Source of the DNA: Deinococcus betulae
Lineage (GTDB): Bacteria; Deinococcota; Deinococci; Deinococcales; Deinococcaceae
Length of the DNA stretch: 64,000 nucleotides
Direction: 5' to 3'
Assembly: GCF_020166395.1 (NCBI RefSeq)
Contig: NZ_JAIQXU010000024.1
Coordinates: 1-64,000 of the forward strand
The notes beneath the pieces were generated by a model that had not been told where the DNA came from, did not search any database, and saw nothing but the letters and a program-made list of their open reading frames with translations. Positions within the stretch are counted from its first letter, which is position 1, and every line of letters starts with the position of its first letter. A program made the position numbers and the translations under genes. Positions 24,112 through 38,028 of this stretch are shown one piece after another.

Positions 24112-26334
24112 TTAGTTCGTGGGCAGCTTGAAGCGCGACAAGCCCTGCAGCAGGTTCTGCGCCAGGTGCTGCAGACGCTGGGCGGCGTCACGGCCCTGCT
24201 GCACGCTCGCGTGCGAGGCCTCGGCGACCTGACCGATCTGCTCGACGGCCTGGCCCACCTGCTCCACGCTGCGCACCTGCTCAGCGGTGGCGGCGTTAAT
24301 GCGCTCGGCAAACTGCGCGGATTCGGCGGCCAGCTTGCCCAGCTGCTCGATGCGCTCCCCGGCGGCCGAGGCCACGCGGTAACCCTGCTCCACCTCGCGG
24401 GTGCCGTCTTCCACCGAGCTGACCACTTCCGTGATTTCCAGCTGCACCGTGCGGATCAGGCTGGCGATGCGCGCGGTGGCCTGCGCCGAGGAATCGGCCA
24501 GCTTACGCACTTCGTCGGCCACGATCGCAAAGCGGCTGCCTGCGGCGCCTGCACCGGCGGCCTCAATGGAGGCGTTCAGTGCCAGCAGGTTGGTCTGGCT
24601 GGACAGACGCGAAATGGTGTCCACGATTTCCTGAATTTCCAGCGAGCGGTCGCCCAGCGTCTTGATGCGCTTGGAGACGCCCTGCACCTCGCGGCGGATG
24701 TTCTGCATGCCGTCCAGGGTGCCCAGCACGGCTTCGCGGCCCTGCTGCGAGGCTTCCAGCGCTTGACGGGCGGACTCGGCGCTTTGCTGCGCGGCCTCGG
24801 CCATCTCGCGGAAGCCCTCGGTCACCACGCGCACCTGATCGGCCACGCGGCGGGTTTCGGCGGTGGTGGTGTCGGCGCCCTGCACGATCTGGTCGGTGGT
24901 GCCCAGCATGTCGCGGCTGGCGGTCGTCACCGACTGCGAGGCCTTTTGCACTTCCCCCAGCACCGCGCCCAGCTCGTCAACCATCACGTTGATCGAGTCT
25001 ACGACGTTCCCCAGCACGTCTTCGGACACCACGCCGCGCCGGGTCAGGTCGCCGCCCGCGATGTCCATGGTCACGTCGAGGAACGACCCGATGTTGCCCT
25101 GAAGCTTGAGGGCCTCCTCGCGCTCCAGAACGTTTTTCGCTTCGTTTTCACGCAGCTGCACGGCCGCGCCGTTGAAGGTGTGGGCCATGAAGCCCAGTTC
25201 GTCACGGGTTTGCACCGGCACCTGCACGTTCAGGTCCCCCTGCGACAGCGCGCGGTTGGCGCGGGTCAGGGCCGACAGCGGCTTCACGATAGAGCGGGAC
25301 AGGCGAATCAGGAGGGTAAAGGCCAGAATCAGCGCGGCCACGATGACGGCCAGCGTGATCCACTGGGCGCGCTGGGTGCGGTCGGCGCGGTCCTGAATCT
25401 CACCGACCAGGCCCTTGACACCGCTGTTAAACGAGGAGGTGACCTGCAGCAGCGCCCCGCCTTCAATGCTGTTGACGTTCACGCCCTTCAGGCTGTTGGC
25501 TTCAATGGCGGCGCCCAGGTCGGCCACGGCCGGGGTCACGGCGTCACTGAGCTTCTGGGCCGATTCGCCCAGCGGCGCCAGCGTGGGGTCGTAGCGCACC
25601 GCGCGTTCCATGCTGGCGTTGTAGGCGGCCACGCTGTCGAGCAGCTGCACGTTCAGGTCGCGCAGCACGTTGATGTACGCGCTGTCGTCGCCCGCTTCAC
25701 GGTTGCCGGCTTCGACGGTCAGGTAGGCCAGGTTCAGCAGCGTGGACATACGCGGCAGGTTGCGCAGGGTCGCTTCCATCACGAAGAAGGCGGCCGGCTC
25801 CGGGTCGAGCATCAGGCCCGACTGGGTCAGCAGGTCTTCGCTCAGGTCGCGCTGGTAGGTCGAGAGCAGCTGCCCGTAGGTTTGCAGCACGGCCAGGTCC
25901 GGCTGGGTGCCAATCGAGTCGGGGAGAATCTTCCAGTCGCGGCGCAGGGCCTGCACGCGCTCGCGGTATTCGGGGGCCACCTGGGCTTCAAGCTGGTCAA
26001 TGGCGCGGTCCACCGCCGCCGCCGCCTTGTCGGCGCCGGCCGTGTCCTGCTCCAGCGCCGTGTCCACGAAGCTTGACAGGTTGCTGTTGATGTCGCGCAG
26101 AGGCGCGAACTGCTGAATCCCGACCAGCTCGCGCTGCGCGAAGGTGATGTCCTTTTGCTGCTCGGTCAGCAGGGCGCTCACCAGACCGGTCAGCGGCAGA
26201 CCGAAGGCCAGCACGGCCAGCGAGAGCTTCTGGCCCACGCGGAGCTGCCCCAGCCAGCCGACGCGCTGGGCATCTTTGTTGCGGCGCATGGCGCGGGTGA
26301 GACGAACCGTATGGGATGGCAGGGAGTTTTGCAT
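24112..26334 (-). CDS. Methyl-accepting chemotaxis protein, PilJ-like
   Basis: A 740-residue transmembrane receptor. One helix lies at about residues 35-55, a helical periplasmic sensor domain of about 250 residues follows, then a second helix (about 310-332), HAMP regions and a long signalling coiled coil. The tip shows ISRLSSQTNLLALNASIEAA and FAIVADEVRKLA, the CheA/CheW-binding hairpin. The sensor domain is long and helical, with no obvious ligand motif. The start is ATG 26334 (MQNSLPSH), though the frame is open a further 39 codons upstream. It sits between CheW and CheA genes. No CheR or CheB is present in the cluster. Confidence 0.92.
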   Translation of the reverse strand: MQNSLPSHTVRLTRAMRRNKDAQRVGWLGQLRVGQKLSLAVLAFGLPLTGLVSALLTEQQKDITFAQRELVGIQQFAPLRDINSNLSSFVDTALEQDTAGADKAAAAVDRAIDQLEAQVAPEYRERVQALRRDWKILPDSIGTQPDLAVLQTYGQLLSTYQRDLSEDLLTQSGLMLDPEPAAFFVMEATLRNLPRMSTLLNLAYLTVEAGNREAGDDSAYINVLRDLNVQLLDSVAAYNASMERAVRYDPTLAPLGESAQKLSDAVTPAVADLGAAIEANSLKGVNVNSIEGGALLQVTSSFNSGVKGLVGEIQDRADRTQRAQWITLAVIVAALILAFTLLIRLSRSIVKPLSALTRANRALSQGDLNVQVPVQTRDELGFMAHTFNGAAVQLRENEAKNVLEREEALKLQGNIGSFLDVTMDIAGGDLTRRGVVSEDVLGNVVDSINVMVDELGAVLGEVQKASQSVTTASRDMLGTTDQIVQGADTTTAETRRVADQVRVVTEGFREMAEAAQQSAESARQALEASQQGREAVLGTLDGMQNIRREVQGVSKRIKTLGDRSLEIQEIVDTISRLSSQTNLLALNASIEAAGAGAAGSRFAIVADEVRKLADSSAQATARIASLIRTVQLEITEVVSSVEDGTREVEQGYRVASAAGERIEQLGKLAAESAQFAERINAATAEQVRSVEQVGQAVEQIGQVAEASHASVQQGRDAAQRLQHLAQNLLQGLSRFKLPTN

Positions 26335-26377
26335 GGGTGGGCCTCCGGGGCGGGAGAGACGAAAGAGCCGTGCGGGG

Positions 26378-26767
26378 TCAGGAACCCAGGTGACCGCGCA
26401 CTTCGCGGGCCAGGGTGGCGGCGTTGAGCAGCGGGCCGCCAGGCATATCAATCAGCAGCGAGGTGCTGGGTGGAGGACTGGGGAGGCTGGTCACGCCGTA
26501 CACCTCGTGGACCAGCAGGGCCACGCGGTCACCTTCCAGGCTGGTCAGCACGACCAGGCGGGGGGCGCCTGCCCCTTCCTCGGCGGCCAGCAGGGGGCTC
26601 AGGTCCAGCAGCGGCACCGCGCGGCCCTGGATGGTGGTCAGGCCACGCAGCAGCGGCTCGCCGTGCGGCAGGGGCGTCACAGGCCCCAGTTCAGCAATCG
26701 CCTGCTCGCCCGACAGCGGCAGAGCAAAGCGCTCACCTTGCACGCGGACGAGCAGGGCGCTTTGCAT
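26378..26767 (-). CDS. CheW-like coupling protein
   Basis: A 129-residue single CheW domain that would tether the CheA-like kinase to the MCP. Typical segments are LLVRVQGERFALPL, ELGPVTPLP, LLRGLTTIQGRAVPLLDL and LVVLTSLEGDRVALLVHEVYGV. The ATG (26765-26767) overlaps the stop of the upstream response-regulator gene, so the two are translationally coupled. No second domain. Confidence 0.9.
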   Translation of the reverse strand: MQSALLVRVQGERFALPLSGEQAIAELGPVTPLPHGEPLLRGLTTIQGRAVPLLDLSPLLAAEEGAGAPRLVVLTSLEGDRVALLVHEVYGVTSLPSPPPSTSLLIDMPGGPLLNAATLAREVRGHLGS

Positions 26768-27129
26768 CAGCCGACCAGCTTCTGCACGACCGTCATCAGC
26801 TGCTCGGGGGTGTATGGCTTGACCAGGTAGTCGTCAGCGCCCTGACGCAGGCCCCACTTCACATCGGTCTCGTTGCCCTTGCTGGACACGAAGACCACCT
26901 TCAGGGCTTCCATGCCGGGCTGCTTGCGCAGGCCGCGCACCACTTCGTAGCCGTTGCGACCGGGCATGACCACGTCCACCATCAGCAGTTCGGGGCGCAC
27001 CTGGTCGGCCACGGCTTCGACCTGGGCAGGGTCATTCAGGGCCGTGACCTGGTGGCGCGCACCTTGCAGCGCCGTTTCGAGGAACTTGAGGTCGGCCGGG
27101 GAGTCATCAACAATCAGGATTCGTGCCAT
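26767..27129 (-). CDS. Single-domain response regulator (PilH/CheY-like)
   Basis: A 120-residue stand-alone receiver. It has ILIVDDSPAD with the acidic pair, the phospho-acceptor in LMVDVVMPGRNG, VVFVSSKGNE with the conserved Ser/Thr, and the lysine in YLVKPYTP. I start at ATG 27129, 8 nt after AAAGGACC; a TTG two codons earlier is possible. It is coupled to the CheW gene by a 4-nt overlap. By analogy with PilG/PilH it would carry the phosphorylation signal to a surface-motility motor or act as a phosphate sink. Confidence 0.9.
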   Translation of the reverse strand: MARILIVDDSPADLKFLETALQGARHQVTALNDPAQVEAVADQVRPELLMVDVVMPGRNGYEVVRGLRKQPGMEALKVVFVSSKGNETDVKWGLRQGADDYLVKPYTPEQLMTVVQKLVG

Positions 27130-27189
27130 GAGCAAAGGGTCCTTTCAAAACTTCAGAGAGTGGAGGGCAAAGGGGGAAGAAAGCGGGGG

Positions 27190-28011
27190 TTAGTCGGCGG
27201 CGCTGGCGCCCAGGTCACCGAAGTCGAGTTCGTCGTCCCCGCTGCGGCCGGCGTCCATGAGGACACTGGTGACCGCCAGACCCAGCAGCAGGAAGGAGAT
27301 CACGATGGTCACCAGAGTCAGCAGCTGAACATCGGCGCCGGCGGCGGCGTTGCCGACTTTCAGGACATCGGTGATCCGGTAACTCAGGGAGGCCATCCCG
27401 AGCAGCGCGGCCCCGAAGAACCCGGCGCTGATCAGCAGCGCGCCGCCGGTCTGAACAGCGACCTGACGAACGCGGTTAAGCTGCTGCATACCCCTGAAGG
27501 CCACGAGGCGCGACAGGTAGAGGGCGCCGCTGCTCACCAGGATAGAGACGAGCACGAACGCCGCCATCAGCCACCCGTTGACCTGAATTTCCGTTCCGGC
27601 GGCCGAATCACCAAAGCGGCCCACATAGTGCATCAGTGCCAGGCCGCCGCCAGCGACCGTACCGGCCAGACCCAGACGCCAGAACGAAAAGCGGCCGGTG
27701 TACACCACCAGAAACGCCGGAAACAGGGCCAGCAGCGTCAGCGCGCCGGTCAGGATCATAAAGCGGTAATCCACCGTCAGCGCCGTGTTCAGGCCAAAGG
27801 CCATCTTGGCCAGAAAATGGGTGGCCCACAGCACGTGGCCGAAGACCAGCACCTGCCCGACCAGCCAGAAGCGGTTCGCCACGTTGCGAATATTGCTTCC
27901 GGCCCGGCCTGCAAATTCCAGGGCCAGGTACGACCCCAGCGCCAGGATGAGGTAGCCCATCACGAGATACGAACTGTTCCAGGTGTGGGGCAAGATGCCA
28001 CTGTCTTCCAT
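27190..28011 (-). CDS. MHYT-like seven-helix membrane sensor protein
   Basis: A 273-residue integral membrane protein with seven hydrophobic segments. Two internal motifs resemble the MHYT domain: WATHFLAKMAF (compare WSMHFIGMLAF) at about residues 64-74 and LALMHYVGRFG at about 124-134. MHYT domains are proposed to bind copper and sense gases through Met/His near the outer face. The C-terminus ends in a short acidic cytoplasmic tail (DDELDFGDLG), with no output domain. Start at ATG 28011 behind AGGAGG. It is the first gene of the chemosensory operon, so it may feed signals to the MCP-CheW-CheA complex; that role is inference. Confidence 0.7.
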   Translation of the reverse strand: MEDSGILPHTWNSSYLVMGYLILALGSYLALEFAGRAGSNIRNVANRFWLVGQVLVFGHVLWATHFLAKMAFGLNTALTVDYRFMILTGALTLLALFPAFLVVYTGRFSFWRLGLAGTVAGGGLALMHYVGRFGDSAAGTEIQVNGWLMAAFVLVSILVSSGALYLSRLVAFRGMQQLNRVRQVAVQTGGALLISAGFFGAALLGMASLSYRITDVLKVGNAAAGADVQLLTLVTIVISFLLLGLAVTSVLMDAGRSGDDELDFGDLGASAAD

Positions 28012-28332
28012 GGGTATTCCTCCTGCAACGCGGCGGCGGCCAAGCGTTAACGTGGAGAAACCATAAACCGGACCTGCTCACATAAAACTTACTGACCTGG
28101 CGCGAGTATTCATGAGAAGGCGCACAGGTGCTCGGGGCGCCGGTTCACACAGCGCCCCCTCTGTGGACTGGATGAGGCCAGCGATATAGCAGACCATGCG
28201 GGAAGCCTGGCGACTCACAGTGGCGGCCAGTTCCACCCTGGGGCCCAGGCCACTTTTGCTTCACAACTACTCACTCTGTTCGCTTCAGAGCGGTTGAGTG
28301 GGTGGAACTCTCAGCCACTTTGGGTTCCGCCC
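28012..28332. other. Intergenic region upstream of the chemosensory operon
   Basis: A 321-bp gap that should hold the operon promoter, although no convincing -35/-10 pair is seen. Its left-hand part (28250-28332) is repeat-like and shares words with 10247-10312 and 13300-13345, including GGGTTCCGCCCTCAAA directly at a stop codon. Confidence 0.4.
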
Positions 28333-28335
28333 TCA
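28250..28335. repeat. Non-coding repeat copy downstream of the DUF3995 gene
   Basis: It contains CCACTTTTGCT and CTCTGTTCGCTTCAGAGCGG (both related to 10247-10312) and GGGTTCCGCCCTCAAA (identical to 13330-13345). In both of the latter cases the shared word overlaps the stop codon of a minus-strand gene. Confidence 0.45.
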
Positions 28336-28746
28336 AACCAGGCTGACCAGAACCACGCCGCCCAGCAGCAGGCACAGCGGCGAATACGCCCAGGTGTTCA
28401 GCCGGGCAAACGGCTGGGTGCCGAACTGCGGCGCCAGCAGGGGCATGAAAAACCCACCTGCGCCGCGCAGCAACAGCACGCCTCCCACGGCCCCAGCCCC
28501 CAGACGCACCAGCGGCGCGCCCTCTGGGGCCAGCCACACCAGCGCCGCTGCCAAGAGCAGCGCGGCGGCCACCCCCAGACAGGCCACCGGCGGGGGCAGG
28601 TCGCGGGCGTCACGGCCTCCTATCACCATTCGGGCCAGGTGCCCGGCGTCGCGGGCTGGCCAGAAGAGGCCCAGGCCCCACAGCACATGCAGGCCAGCCA
28701 CCAGCACCAGTACCCCCGCCACCACCCCACCTGGCTCTGCGTTCAT
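28333..28746 (-). CDS. DUF3995-type membrane protein
   Basis: A 137-residue protein with four hydrophobic helices. The first helix ends in GLFWPARDAGHLARMVIGG, the WP-containing pattern of DUF3995 proteins. Function unknown. I use ATG 28746, which places the first helix at residues 7-22; an upstream start at 28815 would add a Cys-rich segment that looks unnatural. No clear Shine-Dalgarno. It is downstream of, and on the same strand as, pgm. Confidence 0.6.
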   Translation of the reverse strand: MNAEPGGVVAGVLVLVAGLHVLWGLGLFWPARDAGHLARMVIGGRDARDLPPPVACLGVAAALLLAAALVWLAPEGAPLVRLGAGAVGGVLLLRGAGGFFMPLLAPQFGTQPFARLNTWAYSPLCLLLGGVVLVSLV

Positions 28747-28831
28747 GGCCCAACAGTGCGCTGGGCAGCATCCACAGCGAAAGGGCAGGTGCCCCGTGAA
28801 GCCCTGCTCGGCCACTTCAGCTTGTTCTCTC

Positions 28832-30475
<1,644 letters not shown>

Positions 30476-30564
30476 AGGGGCCAGTCTAAGCAGCGGCTGC
30501 CGGGCGGGGGCGGCTGGGGTAAGACAGCGTGAAGGCGGCCCCCAATGTCCCGGCGGGCGCCTGC

Positions 30565-30576
30565 TACGCTGGAGGC
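30565..30576 (+). promoter_or_regulatory. Leaderless-type -10 plus GGAGG before a 36-residue ORF
   Basis: TACGCT (30565-30570) lies 6 nt before the ATG at 30577. The six bases between are GGAGGC, too close to the start codon to act as a normal Shine-Dalgarno, so leaderless initiation fits better. Confidence 0.45.
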
Positions 30577-30687
30577 ATGCGGGAGTTCCTGAACGACTGG
30601 TGGCGCCTCCTGAAACTGATTGCTGGGTCGCTGGCCATTCCGGTCATCCTGTGGGGCCTGCTGGTGTGGGCCGGCGTGCTGCGGTAG
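30577..30687 (+). CDS. Small single-pass membrane protein (36 residues)
   Basis: A short ORF beginning [17 protein letters not shown] with one hydrophobic helix (about residues 14-34) and an arginine end. The N-terminus is amphipathic and Trp-rich. The TACGCT box 6 nt before the ATG supports leaderless expression, as for several other genes here. Function unknown; it lies between the divergently oriented pgm and the PLD gene. The GC-rich context means a chance ORF cannot be excluded. Confidence 0.45.
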   Translation: MREFLNDWWRLLKLIAGSLAIPVILWGLLVWAGVLR

Positions 30688-30691
30688 GAGG

Positions 30692-32065
30692 TTAAAGCCC
30701 GGCCGTCAGCGGGTCCCCGCCCTGCACGTACTGGCCGATCTTCAGCGCGACGGCGATGCCCTGCCACGCGCTGTTCCCCTGCTCAAGCCGCGCCCTGTTG
30801 CCAGCAGCCACCCGCCGCAGCAACCGCAGCGCCTCCACATCATCCAGGGCCGACGTGTCCAGCGCCAGATGCTCGGCCAGCAGTTCGGTTCTGAAGGCGC
30901 GGGCGACGGCCGCATCACAGAAGGCGGCATTCAGTTCGCCGTTGCCGAACATGGAAAAGCGGTGCAGGTTGGCCGAGCCGACGGTGCCCCACTGGTCATC
31001 AATCAGCATGATTTTAGAGTGAATCCAGACCGCCCGACGCTGGCCAGTGTCATCCTGCCCGGCCAGCCCGACCAGAGAGAAGGTCGGAAATTCTCCCAGG
31101 GCCGCCCTGGCCTCAAACAAGGCCCGGCGCTCAGGAGTGACGTAGGCGCTCGCAGGAACATCCGGGGTTGCCGGCAGCACCACCGCCACCTCGACGCCCC
31201 GTTTAAGGGCGCCGCGCAGCGCCTCCACGAGTTCGGGCACCTCCAGGTACTGATGCTCCAGATAGATGGAGCGCCGCGCCTGCCGGATGGCCTGGAGGTA
31301 CTGCACAAAGATGGTGCGCTCGCCAGCAGCGCCGTCCAGGGGCTGCCCGCCAATCGGGGCGGGGCCGCCGTCATACCGGTGCGGCGCGGTGGTCCGCCGA
31401 ATCTGAACTGTGGCAGTTTCGGCCCTCGGGGGCAGCTGCACGGGAAAGGGCAGGTCGGCGCCGCGCCTCTCTCCCCCGTCGCGTTCACTGGCTCCGTTCC
31501 AGCGCTGGACAAAATTATGCTGCACGTCGGCCACCGCCGGCCCGCGCAGTTCGGCATAGAGGTCATGGTTTTGCCCCGCCCCCCGGTGCCCTGGCCGCGC
31601 CAGAGAATGAGGATTGAGGTTCAGGCCCCCCAGAAAGGCGCTGGACGAGGCTTCACCGGTATCCACCAGCCACAGCTTCTGGTGTTGACAGAACCCCGGC
31701 GCCGCGCGGTCCCAGCGCACGTGAAGTTTCGGGTGGAGGCTTTCAAGCTGCCCTAGATGTTCGGGCGCGCCCCAGAAAGCATTTTTTCTCAGGCTCGCCG
31801 TTTCTTCGTCGGGGCGCCAGAACAGCAGCCGAATCTCCACGCCACGCTCGGCGGCCCGGTGGAGGAAAGCGAGGGGATGACCCCGGCCCTGCGGAAATTC
31901 AAAGGCCGGCCACATGAACGTGATGGCCGCCCAGACGTAGTGCGTGGCGCCCTCTACCGTCTGACACAGTCGTTCGAATGCTGCTTCCCCGTCCAGCAGC
32001 AGCTCCAGCCGGTTGCCTTCCCGGACGGGATAGGGGCCGCCAGTCACAAAAGCAGTCTCGGACAT
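30692..32065 (-). CDS. Phospholipase D-like protein (cardiolipin synthase type)
   Basis: A 457-residue protein with two PLD catalytic motifs, as in cardiolipin synthases: HQKLWLVD (about residue 135) and HSKIMLIDDQWGTVGSANL (about 345-363). Each HxKxxxxD supplies half of the phosphatidyl-transfer site. There are no N-terminal membrane helices, unlike ClsA, so it resembles ClsB-type or other soluble PLD enzymes. I start at ATG 32065 (MSETAF), where GGAGG precedes the codon; a longer frame to 32122 is less likely. It could instead act on another phosphodiester. Confidence 0.85.
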   Translation of the reverse strand: MSETAFVTGGPYPVREGNRLELLLDGEAAFERLCQTVEGATHYVWAAITFMWPAFEFPQGRGHPLAFLHRAAERGVEIRLLFWRPDEETASLRKNAFWGAPEHLGQLESLHPKLHVRWDRAAPGFCQHQKLWLVDTGEASSSAFLGGLNLNPHSLARPGHRGAGQNHDLYAELRGPAVADVQHNFVQRWNGASERDGGERRGADLPFPVQLPPRAETATVQIRRTTAPHRYDGGPAPIGGQPLDGAAGERTIFVQYLQAIRQARRSIYLEHQYLEVPELVEALRGALKRGVEVAVVLPATPDVPASAYVTPERRALFEARAALGEFPTFSLVGLAGQDDTGQRRAVWIHSKIMLIDDQWGTVGSANLHRFSMFGNGELNAAFCDAAVARAFRTELLAEHLALDTSALDDVEALRLLRRVAAGNRARLEQGNSAWQGIAVALKIGQYVQGGDPLTAGL

Positions 32066-32223
32066 GGCCTCCAGTCTGACAGCCTGTGCAGTGTGGGCCG
32101 CCTTCCCGGTGTTCTCAGGCACCGTCCGCCTGACCGAGACGCGGCCGACCGGCGCGCCGCCTGAACACCTCTGCTCTCGCCTATATGGAACCGCTCCCGG
32201 CGCGGTTTTTTGCTGCCCCGTGT

Positions 32224-32235
32224 TAGGTTCAGGCC
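32224..32235 (+). promoter_or_regulatory. Leaderless -10 element of glpX
   Basis: TAGGTT (32224-32229) lies 6 nt before the ATG at 32236, and there is no Shine-Dalgarno. Confidence 0.5.
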
Positions 32236-33249
<1,014 letters not shown>

Positions 33250-33258
33250 AGGCGGGAG

Positions 33259-33301
33259 GGCGTGCGGAGGGGCCAGAAACATCCTGGCCCCTCCGCACGC
33301 C
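33259..33301. terminator. Bidirectional terminator between glpX and treS
   Basis: A perfect 18-bp stem (33259-33276 with 33284-33301) and a 7-nt loop between convergent stop codons. This is the strongest hairpin in the core part of the window. Confidence 0.85.
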
Positions 33302-33306
33302 TCTCT

Positions 33307-34965
<1,659 letters not shown>

Positions 34966-35018
34966 GCCGTCCAGTGTAACGCCGAATGGAACCGCTGCCA
35001 CAGGTACAACATAGGGCC

Positions 35019-35462
35019 ATGCCCCAGCCTCTTGTGCGCCCGCTGACACCGCAGGACCGCGCTGCGTGCCTGCGCATTTTTCTGAGCAATGTGCCGGACT
35101 TTTTTCTGCCCACCGAGCGCGCCGATTTCGAGACCGACCTGAACGAGACCCCGCAGTACCTCGTCGTAGAGATAGAGGGCGAGGTGGTGGCCTGCGGCGG
35201 CGTGGCCCTGGACGACGACATGCAGACCGGCTTTTTTGTCTGGGGCATGGTGGCGCGCGAGCGGCAGGGTCAGGGCCTGGGGACTGTGCTGGTCGACGCC
35301 CGCCTGCGTCTGCTGCGCGACCTGGGCGCGCGCCGGGTCTGCCTGGACACCAGCCAGCTCACAGCGCCGTTCTATGAGCGGCTGGGCTTTGAAGTCCGGC
35401 AGCGCACGCCCGAGGGCTACGGGCGTGGCCTGGACCGCCTGGAGATGGAACGGGCCCTATAA
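35019..35462 (+). CDS. GNAT-family N-acetyltransferase
   Basis: A 147-residue acetyltransferase. The acetyl-CoA-binding motif A is [19 protein letters not shown] (about residues 74-92), and the C-terminal [11 protein letters not shown] is the usual beta-6/beta-7 signature. Substrate unknown. The preferred start is ATG 35019 (MPQPLVRPL); an in-frame ATG at 34986 would overlap the divergent treS promoter box. It converges with tRNA-Gln, whose terminator also closes this gene. Confidence 0.85.
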   Translation: MPQPLVRPLTPQDRAACLRIFLSNVPDFFLPTERADFETDLNETPQYLVVEIEGEVVACGGVALDDDMQTGFFVWGMVARERQGQGLGTVLVDARLRLLRDLGARRVCLDTSQLTAPFYERLGFEVRQRTPEGYGRGLDRLEMERAL

Positions 35463-35506
35463 GGGCACTTGATAAAAGCGCCAACAGAACGCCAATAGAA
35501 CAAAGC

Positions 35507-35531
35507 AAAAACCCACCCGAACGGGTGGGTT
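35507..35531 (-). terminator. Terminator after tRNA-Gln
   Basis: The 10-bp stem AACCCACCCG/CGGGTGGGTT (35510-35519 with 35522-35531) leads into a run of T residues on the minus strand. It also lies just past the GNAT gene on the plus strand. Confidence 0.9.
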
Positions 35532-35536
35532 CTGAC

Positions 35537-35612
<76 letters not shown>

Positions 35613-35646
35613 GCAACTCTGACTGCTGCCAAAAGCAGCGTCAGGG

Positions 35647-35676
35647 AGTATAGATGCCCGGAGCGGCAGGCGTCAA
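35647..35676 (-). promoter_or_regulatory. Promoter of tRNA-Gln
   Basis: On the minus strand, TTGACG (35671-35676) and TATACT (35647-35652) are separated by 18 nt, a near-consensus sigma-70 promoter 36 nt before the tRNA 5' end. Confidence 0.75.
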
Positions 35677-35756
35677 GGCTCACCCCCAACACCGGGCCAG
35701 CGCGGCCCCGGACTGATTCCACGTTAAAACAGCGCTGGACCGCGTTCAGAGCGCAG

Positions 35757-35786
35757 TTGGCGCGCTTCGCCAAACTCTGATACACT
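35757..35786 (+). promoter_or_regulatory. Promoter of rpsA
   Basis: TTGGCG (35757-35762) and TACACT (35781-35786) with an 18-nt spacer. The -35 is one arm of a short dyad (TTGGCG/CGCCAA), possibly an operator. This would leave a 5' leader of about 110 nt before rpsA. Confidence 0.6.
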
Positions 35787-35902
35787 GAGGTGTTGCCGCG
35801 CCCGTTGCCAGGTCATGACCGCAGAGTCAGCTTCGCAAGGAGAGCAGGTATCAGGCCAGTGCAGGGGCCGCAGTGCCCCCGCACTCAGGAGGACAGGAGT
35901 TC

Positions 35903-37621
<1,719 letters not shown>

Positions 37622-38028
37622 GCCCCAGGCAAGTCCAAGAACACCCTGAGCCAAAGCGGCCCGGGGTGTTCTTGCGTTTAGATGTGGAAGGTAGATAAGA
37701 GGGGCCGTGCCTCTTCGCAGTGAAGGTGAGAGCGTCTTTTGCAAGATCACTCCGTCCATTACGCCTACATGCCAGAAAAGAATCAGTCGGCCAACGCCAA
37801 GTAATTCAGGCCGCCGTCTCCCCTCCTCCGCAACGTTCTACCGCCGCTGAAATTTTCTGTGTAGAGGGCTGTGCCTCCAATGGGTTGCTTGTTGTCTCTA
37901 GGCACACCGAGGAGGCGTGACCGTCTCTCAGGAGGCGTCATCCTGTGCCCAACTTAGCTGTCTGCGCTTCCTGCAAGGTCGAAGGTCGTGTGCAAGAACC
38001 ATCCAGCCTGTAAGACTCACGCTATCCC
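37622..38028. other. Intergenic region between rpsA and ppk1
   Basis: It holds the rpsA terminator, then about 350 bp without a convincing gene. One curiosity: AGGAGG at about 37930 precedes a GTG-initiated 22-codon ORF (MPNLAVCASCKVEGRV...) with a CxxC pair. This could be a tiny peptide or chance. Confidence 0.35.
37636..37680 (+). terminator. Terminator after rpsA
   Basis: An 11-bp stem CAAGAACACCC/GGGTGTTCTTG (37636-37646 with 37664-37674), followed by CGTTTA. Confidence 0.7.

Noticed and set aside
21249..26076. Very long plus-strand frames (553, 392 and 797 codons) opposite the chemosensory operon
   Set aside because: The minus strand encodes complete CheA, MCP and CheW domains; these frames have no motif and are complements of biased codons.
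26470..28050. A 526-codon plus-strand frame across CheW, PilH and MHYT genes
   Set aside because: Gln/His/Gly-rich shadow translation over several real minus-strand genes and their intergenic gaps.
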